The notes beneath the pieces are model-generated. The model worked only from the letters and a program-made list of their open reading frames with translations, was not told the origin of the DNA and did not search any database. A stretch of 64,000 bases of DNA from assembly GCA_031431125.1 (NCBI GenBank), contig JANPCX010000089.1:9825-73824 (forward strand). The letters run 5' to 3'. Below, in pieces: positions 27,437-35,685 of this stretch; position 1 is the first letter of the stretch, and each line of letters starts with the position of its first letter. A program made the position numbers and the translations under genes. This stretch comes from JANPCX01 sp031431125. Its GTDB lineage: Bacteria; Pseudomonadota; Gammaproteobacteria; Burkholderiales; Burkholderiaceae_C.

Positions 27437-29692
27437 TTACAAGGCGTTGGCCGTGAATCGCAAGGTCTGTCCCGCACCTGCTTTGACCAACCAATAAACG
27501 CTGTCCGATGTCACGTTGGCATCGCCGGACACCACGCTGGGCTTGCCGTAGGAGCTGCGCGGCAACAGCCAGGTGATGTCTTGCAATGAGGTCGGATTGG
27601 TTGCGGTGAACGTGGTGAGACTGCCTGCTCTGGTGGTGCCCCACGAGGTTTTGATGCGACGCGCCGAAAACTCCGCCAACTGCGTCATCGTGTACCACTC
27701 GAAGGTCTTGGCCTTTTGCAGTTTTTTGGCACGGTCAAGCATGGCGTTCACTACTTTCAGGTGACCCACTGCACCGGGAGGATGGTTGTAGAACATGCGG
27801 TTGGTGCGTTGATTCACCACAAAACTTTGCAAGTCCACCAGCCATTGGCCTGTCACCGTGTCGGAGACTCCAAACTCCTCGAACTCTTCGAAGGTGGCGT
27901 ACTTTCCCTGCGCCAACACGGGAAACGTCCAGAGTGCGTCTCCTGCGATTCGGTTGCCGTCACGCCAAGAACGCACGGTCCCTGTGCCGCCGTCCGCAAC
28001 GAGGTACATCCCGATCACCCCACGTTGTTCCAGCCATTTCACAGCCCACAGCGGCGTATTGCCCTGCGGTGAGGAGTACTCCGTGATTTTTCGGCCCGTG
28101 GTTTTTTCGATGGCGTCAAAGTTTTGCGACAGCAGCGATGTGAGGTCTGGTGAATTGGTTTCATTGGCCGTGGCTCCCCAGTAGTCGTGTATCCAGCCGC
28201 CGTGGGAACCAATGGCATGGTCAGCCATTTTTGATTTTTTGTCGGGTTTGCCATCAGGCTTTTGTCCGGCAATCTCGTTGACGAGGTCGCGAGCCTTTGG
28301 ATTACCGTTCAGGTTCATGCCTTTCTTGTCACCGAATTTGATGACGTCCGGCCCGGCTGTGAAGTGCATGGAGAATGGGCCATGTTCCAAGACCTTGGTT
28401 TTGTCGAGCAGGTACTTGGTGTCCACCGTCAAGTCATCGCCATCATCGACGTGCCAGTTAAAAACCATCCCGCCGATGCCCTTAGGCTGCACAGACTGCG
28501 TGGCGACGCCCACCACGTCGCGTGCGAAGTGACTTAAAAAACCATGCAGGGGGGCGGAGTCGCTGCCGATGGCTTTGAAATAGCCCAGCGGCAAATTCAC
28601 GAAAAGCAGCTGACCCGAGCCCGTGTTTCTCGTTCCCGCAACCAAGCCATGGTCGGGAGAAGAGAGGTAGACGGTTCCAGGGAATGAGCCTGTGGTCACA
28701 TAGCTGTAGTAGCCCAGCGCGCCGTAGCCGTAACCGTTGATGGCTTGCAGGGACGAGTCGCTGGCGACAGCGGATTGTTCGGTGATCGTTTCCAGGTCAC
28801 TCCCGATTCGCGCAGCGATTTGATCGGCCGACACAACGGACGGTTGTGCCAGCAGCGCAGCTACTGCGTTGGTGGTGCTGTGTTGGTTGGGTGCGTACTG
28901 AAGGAACTCCGGTGCGGTGAGAGTGATGGCGGCGGATCCGCTGCGATCCCACCGCAGCAGCTCGTTCAATACGTTGCGCGAGCCGTGCCCGAACCGTTGG
29001 GCGGCACGCCCCACCATGGCCTGGCGCATGATCTGCGAGCCACCCGGGTCCAGTGCGCTGACGGGCACATAGGCCGCATTGCTGCTGCTCGCTTTGGCAG
29101 CGATCAATGAGTAGGGTGCGTATTTTCCAGGTGCGAATGCCAGCGAGTTAAGGCGCGATGGCGTGCCCAGCACGGGACCAAACCCCACCATGCTGGAAGC
29201 GCCGAGGCCATTTTTCCAAAGAACATACTGCACGCCCACCAAATCACTGAAGCGGGAATTGCCCACCAAGGGGTAGGCCCCATTACTGCCGAGCACGCCT
29301 GCGTCGTACACCAGCATCAGCTTGCCGCCGAGTTGAGCGTACTGTTTGATGGCTGCCACCAAGGCATCACTGGCCTGTTGGTGCCCACTGTCGGGCACGA
29401 TGAGCCCGGCGATTTGGGATGCGGCACTGTTGCCCATGGCCAAAAAGGCACTGTCACGAATGAGGTCCAGACGCATGCCCTCGTCGAGCGCGGTGTCTGT
29501 CCAGACTTTAATTTCCCAGCTGCTGGTGTTGACCCCATCGGGCACCAGCAGGGTCAGCCGGTCGCGGGGCGGGGCTGCCTGCGCCCAGTTGGGCAGGGCC
29601 AGCATCAGGCTCATCAACACTGTGAATGTGCGCAGTATCTGGTGCCAGCGCAAAGCGCGCGTTTTTTTGGAAGTGGTCAGTGTTGTGTTCAT
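27437..29692 (-). CDS. Exported deacetylase-like protein, DDG-type copy (EPS locus)
   Basis: A 751-residue exported protein and last gene of the eight-gene operon. A signal peptide (to about residue 39, ending NWAQAA) is followed by a Rossmann-like N-terminal domain (LTLLVPDGVN, then GGKLMLVYDAGVLG near 127). A region resembling NodB/CE4 deacetylases then shows NWHVDDGDD near residue 415, GPFSMHFTAGPDV, GSHGGWIHDYWG, EYSSPQGNTPLW and MTMTQLAEF. A C-terminal beta domain begins DITWLLPRSSYGKP. The Asp pair and His cluster are where a metal would bind. It is a paralogue of the product at 33715-35685. Polysaccharide N-deacetylation is inference from motifs and context. Confidence 0.7.
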   Translation of the reverse strand: MNTTLTTSKKTRALRWHQILRTFTVLMSLMLALPNWAQAAPPRDRLTLLVPDGVNTSSWEIKVWTDTALDEGMRLDLIRDSAFLAMGNSAASQIAGLIVPDSGHQQASDALVAAIKQYAQLGGKLMLVYDAGVLGSNGAYPLVGNSRFSDLVGVQYVLWKNGLGASSMVGFGPVLGTPSRLNSLAFAPGKYAPYSLIAAKASSSNAAYVPVSALDPGGSQIMRQAMVGRAAQRFGHGSRNVLNELLRWDRSGSAAITLTAPEFLQYAPNQHSTTNAVAALLAQPSVVSADQIAARIGSDLETITEQSAVASDSSLQAINGYGYGALGYYSYVTTGSFPGTVYLSSPDHGLVAGTRNTGSGQLLFVNLPLGYFKAIGSDSAPLHGFLSHFARDVVGVATQSVQPKGIGGMVFNWHVDDGDDLTVDTKYLLDKTKVLEHGPFSMHFTAGPDVIKFGDKKGMNLNGNPKARDLVNEIAGQKPDGKPDKKSKMADHAIGSHGGWIHDYWGATANETNSPDLTSLLSQNFDAIEKTTGRKITEYSSPQGNTPLWAVKWLEQRGVIGMYLVADGGTGTVRSWRDGNRIAGDALWTFPVLAQGKYATFEEFEEFGVSDTVTGQWLVDLQSFVVNQRTNRMFYNHPPGAVGHLKVVNAMLDRAKKLQKAKTFEWYTMTQLAEFSARRIKTSWGTTRAGSLTTFTATNPTSLQDITWLLPRSSYGKPSVVSGDANVTSDSVYWLVKAGAGQTLRFTANAL

Positions 29693-29696
29693 GGTG

Positions 29697-30938
29697 TCAT
29701 GGTTTTAGTGCAGGGTTGAACAGGGGACTGGTTGCGTTGGATGTCGTGGGCTCGGCCATCCACAGCAGCCACAACAAATCGCTCACTTGAAATGGCCAAG
29801 CAAATGGCGTCGCGCCATTCATCCAGCTCAGACGGGCGCGGGCGATCCAGGTTTGTGCGGCAGTAGAGTCGCCAGTGCACGCAGACGCCACGGCCACGGC
29901 GGGCCACCAAAAGCCCTCGCTGTCGGCGTTGTGATGGGCCCAGTGTCGGCTGCTGTCAGCTGGGGGTTTTCCTTGCCAATGGGCGATGGCATGGCGCCAG
30001 GTTGTTTTGAGACGCTCCGGTGGCAAGCTGCGCAGCCCCCACAGCAAAGGCCAGGCTTGGGCGACGGTGTCGGGGTACCAGCGGTTGAACTGCGGTGTCC
30101 CCGCGTCCAAGCTGACGCGCCAGGCCGACGCGTTCTTGTCCCACAGGCGGGCCAGTGCAGCTGCCTCGGCTCGTCCGGCCTGCCCCAAGCTGTTGGTCGC
30201 CGATTCTGGTTGTGCATACACATCGCGCTGGATGCGCGCCCAGGCCCGCCAACCGGCCATCACTTCAACCGTATCCATGGTGTAGACCACGGGGTAGTCG
30301 GGTTTGGCCAGCGTCAGTCCTGAAGGGCCGGTGAGTTGCACCAAGGCCAGGGCGGCCGATTCGAGCGCCAGGCGAACCATCGGTTCACGCAGCAATGCAG
30401 CATCGCCGCCGAATCGCACATAGGCGTCGGCCAATAGCAAGGTGCTGGCGGCGGTGCTGTCGTAGGCGTCAACCTGCGCGCACAAGCGCTGCGCCATGCC
30501 GGGGGGGCAGACGGTCTCTTCCAGGCCATCGGCGAGCACCCAGTGGTCAAGTACCACGCCACCGAGGCGGCCACGCACATCCATGTGCCTGGCTTGCCAA
30601 CGCAACCAGTCGGCGGCCACCGGCAGCGATTGCGGGGAGACTCGCAGCACCCCCAGCATGGCCAGGTTGGCGGCGTAGGCCGTCACTTGGTGCCAGGCCC
30701 GCCCTTGCGGGTCCAGATGCCCGGCTGCGTGGTGTGACTGAATGGCACCATGGGCTGCTTGCCCCGGTGCGCGCACCACCAGACGGTCAAATGCGGTGAT
30801 GGCGGCATCGCGGAATTCTGCGTCGACGAGGACAGCGGTCTCACAGCCGCTTTCTGCGATCGGTGGTGGCGCGAGTGCGGCGCCACTGGCGGTGGTGATC
30901 AGCAGCACGGTGAGGCAAAGCAGCTTGTTCGTGACCAC
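29697..30938 (-). CDS. Exported protein of unknown function, possibly alpha/alpha-toroid (EPS locus)
   Basis: Not recognised by name. The 413-residue product has a signal peptide (MVTNKLLCLTVLLITTASGA, cleavage near ALA-PPP). Its alternating amphipathic helices are rich in Trp and Ala, with acidic and aromatic motifs DHWVLADGLEE, DAYDSTAASTLLLADAY and NRWYPDTVAQAWPLLWG. This pattern resembles six-hairpin (alpha/alpha) glycosidases, lyases or epimerases, so a periplasmic polysaccharide-processing role is plausible but unproven. Start is GTG 30938 with AGGAAG 7 bp upstream. Spacing to neighbours is 1 and 4 bp. Confidence 0.6.
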   Translation of the reverse strand: MVTNKLLCLTVLLITTASGAALAPPPIAESGCETAVLVDAEFRDAAITAFDRLVVRAPGQAAHGAIQSHHAAGHLDPQGRAWHQVTAYAANLAMLGVLRVSPQSLPVAADWLRWQARHMDVRGRLGGVVLDHWVLADGLEETVCPPGMAQRLCAQVDAYDSTAASTLLLADAYVRFGGDAALLREPMVRLALESAALALVQLTGPSGLTLAKPDYPVVYTMDTVEVMAGWRAWARIQRDVYAQPESATNSLGQAGRAEAAALARLWDKNASAWRVSLDAGTPQFNRWYPDTVAQAWPLLWGLRSLPPERLKTTWRHAIAHWQGKPPADSSRHWAHHNADSEGFWWPAVAVASACTGDSTAAQTWIARARLSWMNGATPFAWPFQVSDLLWLLWMAEPTTSNATSPLFNPALKP

Positions 30939-30939
30939 T

Positions 30940-31728
30940 TCATGCTTCCTCTTGAGGTAAGGGCGGCCAACCCATGGCCCAGCCGTAGAGCGCGACCACG
31001 CCGATGATGGCCACCATCACCCCAAACAGCAGCTCGAGCAGGGGCATCAGGATCAGACCCGACCGATGAATCAAGGCGGCGTGCGCTGCATAGAGCAGCG
31101 GGGTCAGAATGAACAGATAAAACAAGGTGGATGTCGTCAACACCACACGGCCCCACAGCGGAAACGGCAGGAGGTAATAGATGAGCAGATGCATCCACGG
31201 CGTGAGCAGCAACAAGGCCCACATTTGACGAAAACCACCGGCGGTGTGCTCGAACAGGGAATGCGGAAAGCTGGCCGGCCAGATCAAAAAATACGCAATG
31301 GCGCAGCCGTGCAGCAAGATCGCGAAACGCATTAGAAACATCCCGGGACGGGCTGCGTCGGGTAACCAGCCTGCCAACCACCACAGACTGACAGCGACCA
31401 AGGCATGTGCCCACGGCGCCCACGGACTGATGTCGCGCAGCGGCAGGTCGAAGGGGGCAATCGGCAGCAGCCACAGGCTGTTCGTCTCCGTGGCGACCAG
31501 CGTGGTGAGTAAGGGGATGTCCAGTGCTTGCATCCACCAGACGAACTGCTCCATCCAGGTGACCGCTATCCAAGGTTGCAGTCGCGCCAGCACCACCGTG
31601 AAAAACGCGGCCAGCGCGACACCCGCCAGCACCCGGCCCAGCAGCAGCGGTAGGCTGCGCATGGCGCGGTGCGCGAGTTTCTTCCCAGAGCGGTGCGGGC
31701 GCACACCGGCTTGTCGCGCGGTGGTCAT
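30940..31728 (-). CDS. Polytopic inner-membrane protein (EPS locus)
   Basis: A 262-residue protein with a basic N-terminus (RQAGVRPHRSGKKLAHR) and about six transmembrane segments, many Trp and Leu, e.g. LLGRVLAGVALAAFFTVVLA, LLLLTPWMHLLIYYLLPFPL and LLELLFGVMVAIIGVVALYG. No family recognised; it does not show a clear acyltransferase MBOAT or exosortase signature. It sits between the outer-membrane barrel gene and the unknown exported protein gene, 1 bp from the latter, so it is likely a membrane component of the same machinery. Confidence 0.65.
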   Translation of the reverse strand: MTTARQAGVRPHRSGKKLAHRAMRSLPLLLGRVLAGVALAAFFTVVLARLQPWIAVTWMEQFVWWMQALDIPLLTTLVATETNSLWLLPIAPFDLPLRDISPWAPWAHALVAVSLWWLAGWLPDAARPGMFLMRFAILLHGCAIAYFLIWPASFPHSLFEHTAGGFRQMWALLLLTPWMHLLIYYLLPFPLWGRVVLTTSTLFYLFILTPLLYAAHAALIHRSGLILMPLLELLFGVMVAIIGVVALYGWAMGWPPLPQEEA

Positions 31729-31735
31729 GAACCGC

Positions 31736-32521
31736 TCACCACTGCGCGAACCCGCCCACGCCGAAGGTCGTGCGGTCGTAGTTCGGGTTGTGGTAACGCT
31801 CGCCCTGCACCGTCAGGCCATAACTGGGTGCCAACCAGTATTGCCAACGCAGGCTGATGCTGTCGCTCTTGAAGTCCACCAGCTGCGCGCCGGCGCCGAC
31901 GGCTTGATAGGCCTCGCTGCCCCGGTTGGCGCGCAAGACAAGGTACTGCTGCCCTTCGCGTCCGAGCGTGGCGGCCACGAACGGCATGCGGGAATGCACC
32001 TTGCCGGGCTCACTGACATTGAATGTGATGCCGGCTTCCAAGACCACGGGGGCATCCAGGTAGGCGGTGGCTGACAGGCGCCAGCCTTTGTCGCTGCGAT
32101 TGCCGTCAAAGCTGGCGTGGTAGCCGGCGACACGGGTGAGGATGTTGCGCTTGCTGGTCCACGCTTTGGTCAACTCGACATCGAAGCGGCGTTTCGCCCA
32201 GACGTCACCGCCGTGTCCCAACACCACCGTGCCGCCCAGCGACCAGTCTGGCGTGAGCACTTTGTTGCCACCGAGTGCCACCACGCCGCCATGTTGGCCG
32301 AATTTGCGTTCATCCAGGATTTCTGCGTTCAGTACATCGCCGCCCGCAAACGCCCAGACACCGCGCAAGCCGGTGGCCTCGGCCCTTGGCAATCCGGCGG
32401 TCAAGTGGCCGCGTGAGGTGTTCAGCTCGAGCGTGCCGCGTGCCCGCTCTTGAGCCGATGCGCTGTGGTGTATCGAGGCCAGAGTAGCTGCGGTCAGCCA
32501 CCAAAGAGTCTGTCTTTTCAT
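31736..32521 (-). CDS. YaiO-like outer-membrane beta-barrel protein (EPS locus)
   Basis: A 261-residue protein with signal peptide (to ASAQERA). Alternating strands rich in Gly, Tyr and Trp end in the aromatic C-terminus TTFGVGGFAQW expected of a Bam substrate. Repeated strand pairs such as SISLRWQYWLAPSYGLTVQG give an estimated ten to twelve strands, resembling the YaiO family. YaiO proteins are often encoded beside GT2 polysaccharide synthases. No TPR domain precedes the barrel, unlike BcsC, PgaA or AlgK/AlgE systems. It abuts the epimerase gene without a gap. Confidence 0.7.
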   Translation of the reverse strand: MKRQTLWWLTAATLASIHHSASAQERARGTLELNTSRGHLTAGLPRAEATGLRGVWAFAGGDVLNAEILDERKFGQHGGVVALGGNKVLTPDWSLGGTVVLGHGGDVWAKRRFDVELTKAWTSKRNILTRVAGYHASFDGNRSDKGWRLSATAYLDAPVVLEAGITFNVSEPGKVHSRMPFVAATLGREGQQYLVLRANRGSEAYQAVGAGAQLVDFKSDSISLRWQYWLAPSYGLTVQGERYHNPNYDRTTFGVGGFAQW

Positions 32522-33718
32522 TCAAAGTCCCAAGTCATGTTGCAAAACATCGGCCACGCGCGCCGAGGTGAGGCCATCGCCAAACGGATTCACCGCCTGC
32601 CGCATGGTGTGAAGGCGCACCTCGTCGGCCAGCAACTGGCGGACGGTGTGCACGATGTGGTCTTCATTGGTGCCGACCAGCAATCCCGCACTCGCTGCGA
32701 TGAGTTCGGGTCGCTCGGTGGTGTCGCGCAGTACCAGCACGGGGGTTGAAAGTGCTGCGCCTTCCTCTTGGATGCCGCCGGAGTCGGTGAGCACCAGTTG
32801 GCTGCGCTTGAGGCACCACAGCAGCGCCGGGTAGTCCAGAGGGGGGCACAGAATCAAACGCCCGTCCAGTGCGTTCTGTTGAGCGGCCAGCACCTCGCGC
32901 ACGGTTTCGGCCACGGCAGGGTTGGCGTGAACTGGCCAGACCACCGCCAGGTCGGCGTGGTCGTTCAACAACCGGGACACGCTGCGTGCAATCTGTGCAA
33001 TGCCGTCACCCCAGTTTTCCCGCCGGTGTGCGGTGACCGTGATCAGGCGCCACCTTTTGAGACGTGGCCCCAGCTGTTCCAGTTCAGGGGGCAGCCAACC
33101 CACTTGGCCATCGGCCAGTTGTTGCTCCAACCGGGCGCATCCGAACAAAGCGGCATCAACGGCGGTATTGCCCACTTGAAAGATGGCGTCAGTGGCAATG
33201 CCTTCGCGCTTCAGATTTTCTGCAGCGCCAGCTGTTGGCGCGAAATGCCAACGCGCCAAGCGGGCGGTGATTTCGCGGTTCTTCTCCTCAGGAAAAGGCT
33301 CACGGCTCTGGTGGGTGCGCAGCCCAGCTTCCACGTGGCCGATCGGAATGTCGAGGTAATACGCGGCTTGCGCTGACGCCAAGGTGCTGGTGGTGTCGCC
33401 ATGCACCAGCACGGCTGCTGGCTTGACCTGTGTGTACAGATCGGACAGGCCTTCCAGCAGCAAGCTGTTCAAGTGAGCGAGGCTGGCGTTGCGTCGCTCC
33501 AGATGCAAAACATGCTCGGGCTGGATACCGAAAAACCGATACAAACCATCGGCCATGTCACGGTGCTGGCCGGTGTGCACCCAGGCTACAGGCAGGCCAC
33601 GGCGCTGCAGTGCGGCATGAACGGGTGCCATCTTGATGATCTCGGGGCGTGTGCCCACGGAAATGAGGATGGGTTGAGGGTTGTCCTGCATGCGGGACGC
33701 GTCGGTAGACAGGTTCAT
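32522..33718 (-). CDS. wecB: UDP-N-acetylglucosamine 2-epimerase (non-hydrolysing)
   Basis: Interconverts UDP-GlcNAc and UDP-ManNAc. The 398-residue protein contains SVGTRPEIIKMAPVHAAL, VLVHGDTTSTLASAQAAYY, GHVEAGLRTHQSREPFPEE, TAHRRENWGDG and DSGGIQEEGA, the complete GT-B epimerase set. The frame is open upstream to 34216 within the neighbouring gene, but ATG 33718 overlaps that gene's stop as ATGA and fits the family start. It would supply ManNAc donor to the synthase in this operon; no UDP-ManNAc dehydrogenase is near. Confidence 0.93.
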   Translation of the reverse strand: MNLSTDASRMQDNPQPILISVGTRPEIIKMAPVHAALQRRGLPVAWVHTGQHRDMADGLYRFFGIQPEHVLHLERRNASLAHLNSLLLEGLSDLYTQVKPAAVLVHGDTTSTLASAQAAYYLDIPIGHVEAGLRTHQSREPFPEEKNREITARLARWHFAPTAGAAENLKREGIATDAIFQVGNTAVDAALFGCARLEQQLADGQVGWLPPELEQLGPRLKRWRLITVTAHRRENWGDGIAQIARSVSRLLNDHADLAVVWPVHANPAVAETVREVLAAQQNALDGRLILCPPLDYPALLWCLKRSQLVLTDSGGIQEEGAALSTPVLVLRDTTERPELIAASAGLLVGTNEDHIVHTVRQLLADEVRLHTMRQAVNPFGDGLTSARVADVLQHDLGL

Positions 33719-35685
33719 GGTGATGCCCTGGAAGGTGCTGGAGGGACCGGGTTCGCTGCGGGCACTGAGGTGTGGGGCAGCGGCGTTGGCGTAGAGGACA
33801 GGGTGGGCAGGTCCAGCGACAACTGCCGCCCCTGGACGGCGGTCACGCGCCAGTAGTTGCCATCGCGAGCGACCTCGGCCTCGCCTTGACGTACCTGGGG
33901 TTCGCCGAAACGGCGTGCGGGCAACAACCAGCTCATTTGCGCCAGGTTCGCCGTATGACGGGCCTGCAGGCGAGTGAGGGTTGGTTGTGCGCCAGTGAAC
34001 ATGCCGATGTCCCACTGGACCGCCTGACGCCGGTTCGCAAAGTCGGCGTATTGGGCCATCGTCATCCAGCGCAGGCTTCCATCTCGCGTGCGCGTGCTCA
34101 TGTGCGCCAACCAAGCCTTGAAAGCATCGGGATAGGCCAAGATGCCTGGCGGGTGGGCGTAGACCAGTCGAACCGTGCGCTGACGTGCGCAGAAGTCGGC
34201 TACATCGATCAACCATTGGGCTACATCAGCCTGCGGCACGCCCTTGGCTTTGGCCTCTTCGAATGCTGCAAAGGCGCCGAAGCTCATCACGGGAAAGGCC
34301 CAGATGTTCGCCGGGCCGCGCGCCTCACTTTGGTAGCTGCGCGTGGGCGGCATGCCGATGTCGCCGGTGAAGTAATAGCTGTTGATGCCGCGATCGCTCA
34401 ACCATCGGGTGACCCACAGTGGATGGTTGCCGACCGGCGCCGAGTACTCACGAACCGGTCGACCCGAGGCCTCTCCCACGGCGGCGATGTTCATTTCCAT
34501 CAACTGACTTGACCGCTCGCGCGGCCAGGTTCCCACCATGCGACCGAATTCGTTGTGAATCCAACCCCCATGGCTGCCGACTTCATCGCCGCGGGCGGCA
34601 AAACGTCTGACCCACTGGCGTATCGTCGCGTTGGTGGGTAGGTCCATGCCAGCGCCGTCGCCCGTGACGTTCACATCGGGACCTGCCGTAAGGTGCGTTG
34701 AATAGGGGCCTTGCTCAAAGGCGCCCATGGCGTCAAGCGCCTCCAGCGCTGGTACGGCGGCACCAGAGTCGATGTGCCAATTCATGATCACGGCGCCCTG
34801 TGCCTTGGGCATGGGCGCAAGTTGCGGTAGCTCCGCGATGTCTTGCGCGAAATAGCGCAGAAAGCTGTGCAGCAGCAAGCCATCGGTGCGCAGCTTTAAG
34901 AACGTCAGAGGCAGGTTGACGAACAGCACTTCACCGAGGCCGACCCGGTGCCGGCCGGCGACCATCTCTTGGTCCTCACCGTGCATCAAACGTTCACCCT
35001 CGAACTGGCCTTGGGTGGAGAACACGGGGTAACGAACGCGGCCGTAAAAGTAGGTGGCGAGTGACAGTTCCTCCGCCTGAGGCGAGCTCGACCGGGCGCT
35101 GCTGTAAACCTGACCGGACTTGTGGTGCACGACCTTGCCAGGCGGCAATGCGAGCGCCTCCATGGCACCAGGGTCGAGGTGCACCACCGGTTCGCTTTGC
35201 ATGCCCACGCCCTGTTGGCCATACAGGGCATACCGCACACCCGCCAGCTCGGACAGCCGCGATCCTGCGGGCGAGTAGGTGCCGTCGATGCTTTCCAAGC
35301 CTGCGTCGTAAATCAGCATCAAACGAGCGCCTCGGCGCACGCGGTCCTGCACATTGGCGATCAGCATCGCGTTCATCTGGCGATGGAAACTGTCCGGGAG
35401 TACCAGTGCTGCCTCGAGGGGGACGCGCCCCGGTTGTAGCAGTTGCGATGCGGTCACGACGGTGAGCGCGAAGCCGGTTTCCGACGCGGCATCACGCCAA
35501 GCGGAGACGTGCACATCATCGTCCTGCGCCAATCCATCGGGCACCACCAGCGCGAGGTGGGTGGGCAACCCAACCGATGTTTCGCTGCTCATGCTGAACC
35601 ACCGCAACAGCAGTGCAGCGCCTAGCACCACGATGATCATTGCCGCCGCGCGCCACTTTGGCGCGAATGGGCCCAGGCCGCTCAT
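33715..35685 (-). CDS. Membrane-anchored deacetylase-like protein, DSG-type copy (EPS locus)
   Basis: A 656-residue paralogue of the product at 27437-29692. An N-terminal signal anchor (about residues 13-32, AAAMIIVVLGAALLLRWFSM) replaces a cleavable signal. The Rossmann-like domain starts HLALVVPDGLAQ and has GARLMLIYDAGLES. The deacetylase-like part has NWHIDSGAA, GPYSTHLTAGPDV, GSHGGWIHNEFG, EYSAPVGNHPLW and MTMAQYADFANRR, followed by MSWLLPARRFGEP. Motif 1 reads DSG instead of DDG, so a metal ligand may be missing. Both ends overlap neighbours as ATGA. Confidence 0.7.
   Translation of the reverse strand: MSGLGPFAPKWRAAAMIIVVLGAALLLRWFSMSSETSVGLPTHLALVVPDGLAQDDDVHVSAWRDAASETGFALTVVTASQLLQPGRVPLEAALVLPDSFHRQMNAMLIANVQDRVRRGARLMLIYDAGLESIDGTYSPAGSRLSELAGVRYALYGQQGVGMQSEPVVHLDPGAMEALALPPGKVVHHKSGQVYSSARSSSPQAEELSLATYFYGRVRYPVFSTQGQFEGERLMHGEDQEMVAGRHRVGLGEVLFVNLPLTFLKLRTDGLLLHSFLRYFAQDIAELPQLAPMPKAQGAVIMNWHIDSGAAVPALEALDAMGAFEQGPYSTHLTAGPDVNVTGDGAGMDLPTNATIRQWVRRFAARGDEVGSHGGWIHNEFGRMVGTWPRERSSQLMEMNIAAVGEASGRPVREYSAPVGNHPLWVTRWLSDRGINSYYFTGDIGMPPTRSYQSEARGPANIWAFPVMSFGAFAAFEEAKAKGVPQADVAQWLIDVADFCARQRTVRLVYAHPPGILAYPDAFKAWLAHMSTRTRDGSLRWMTMAQYADFANRRQAVQWDIGMFTGAQPTLTRLQARHTANLAQMSWLLPARRFGEPQVRQGEAEVARDGNYWRVTAVQGRQLSLDLPTLSSTPTPLPHTSVPAANPVPPAPSRASP

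Noticed and set aside
33719..34216. N-terminal extension of WecB
   Set aside because: Lies wholly inside the deacetylase-like gene in another frame; the ATGA overlap and family start fix the start at 33718.
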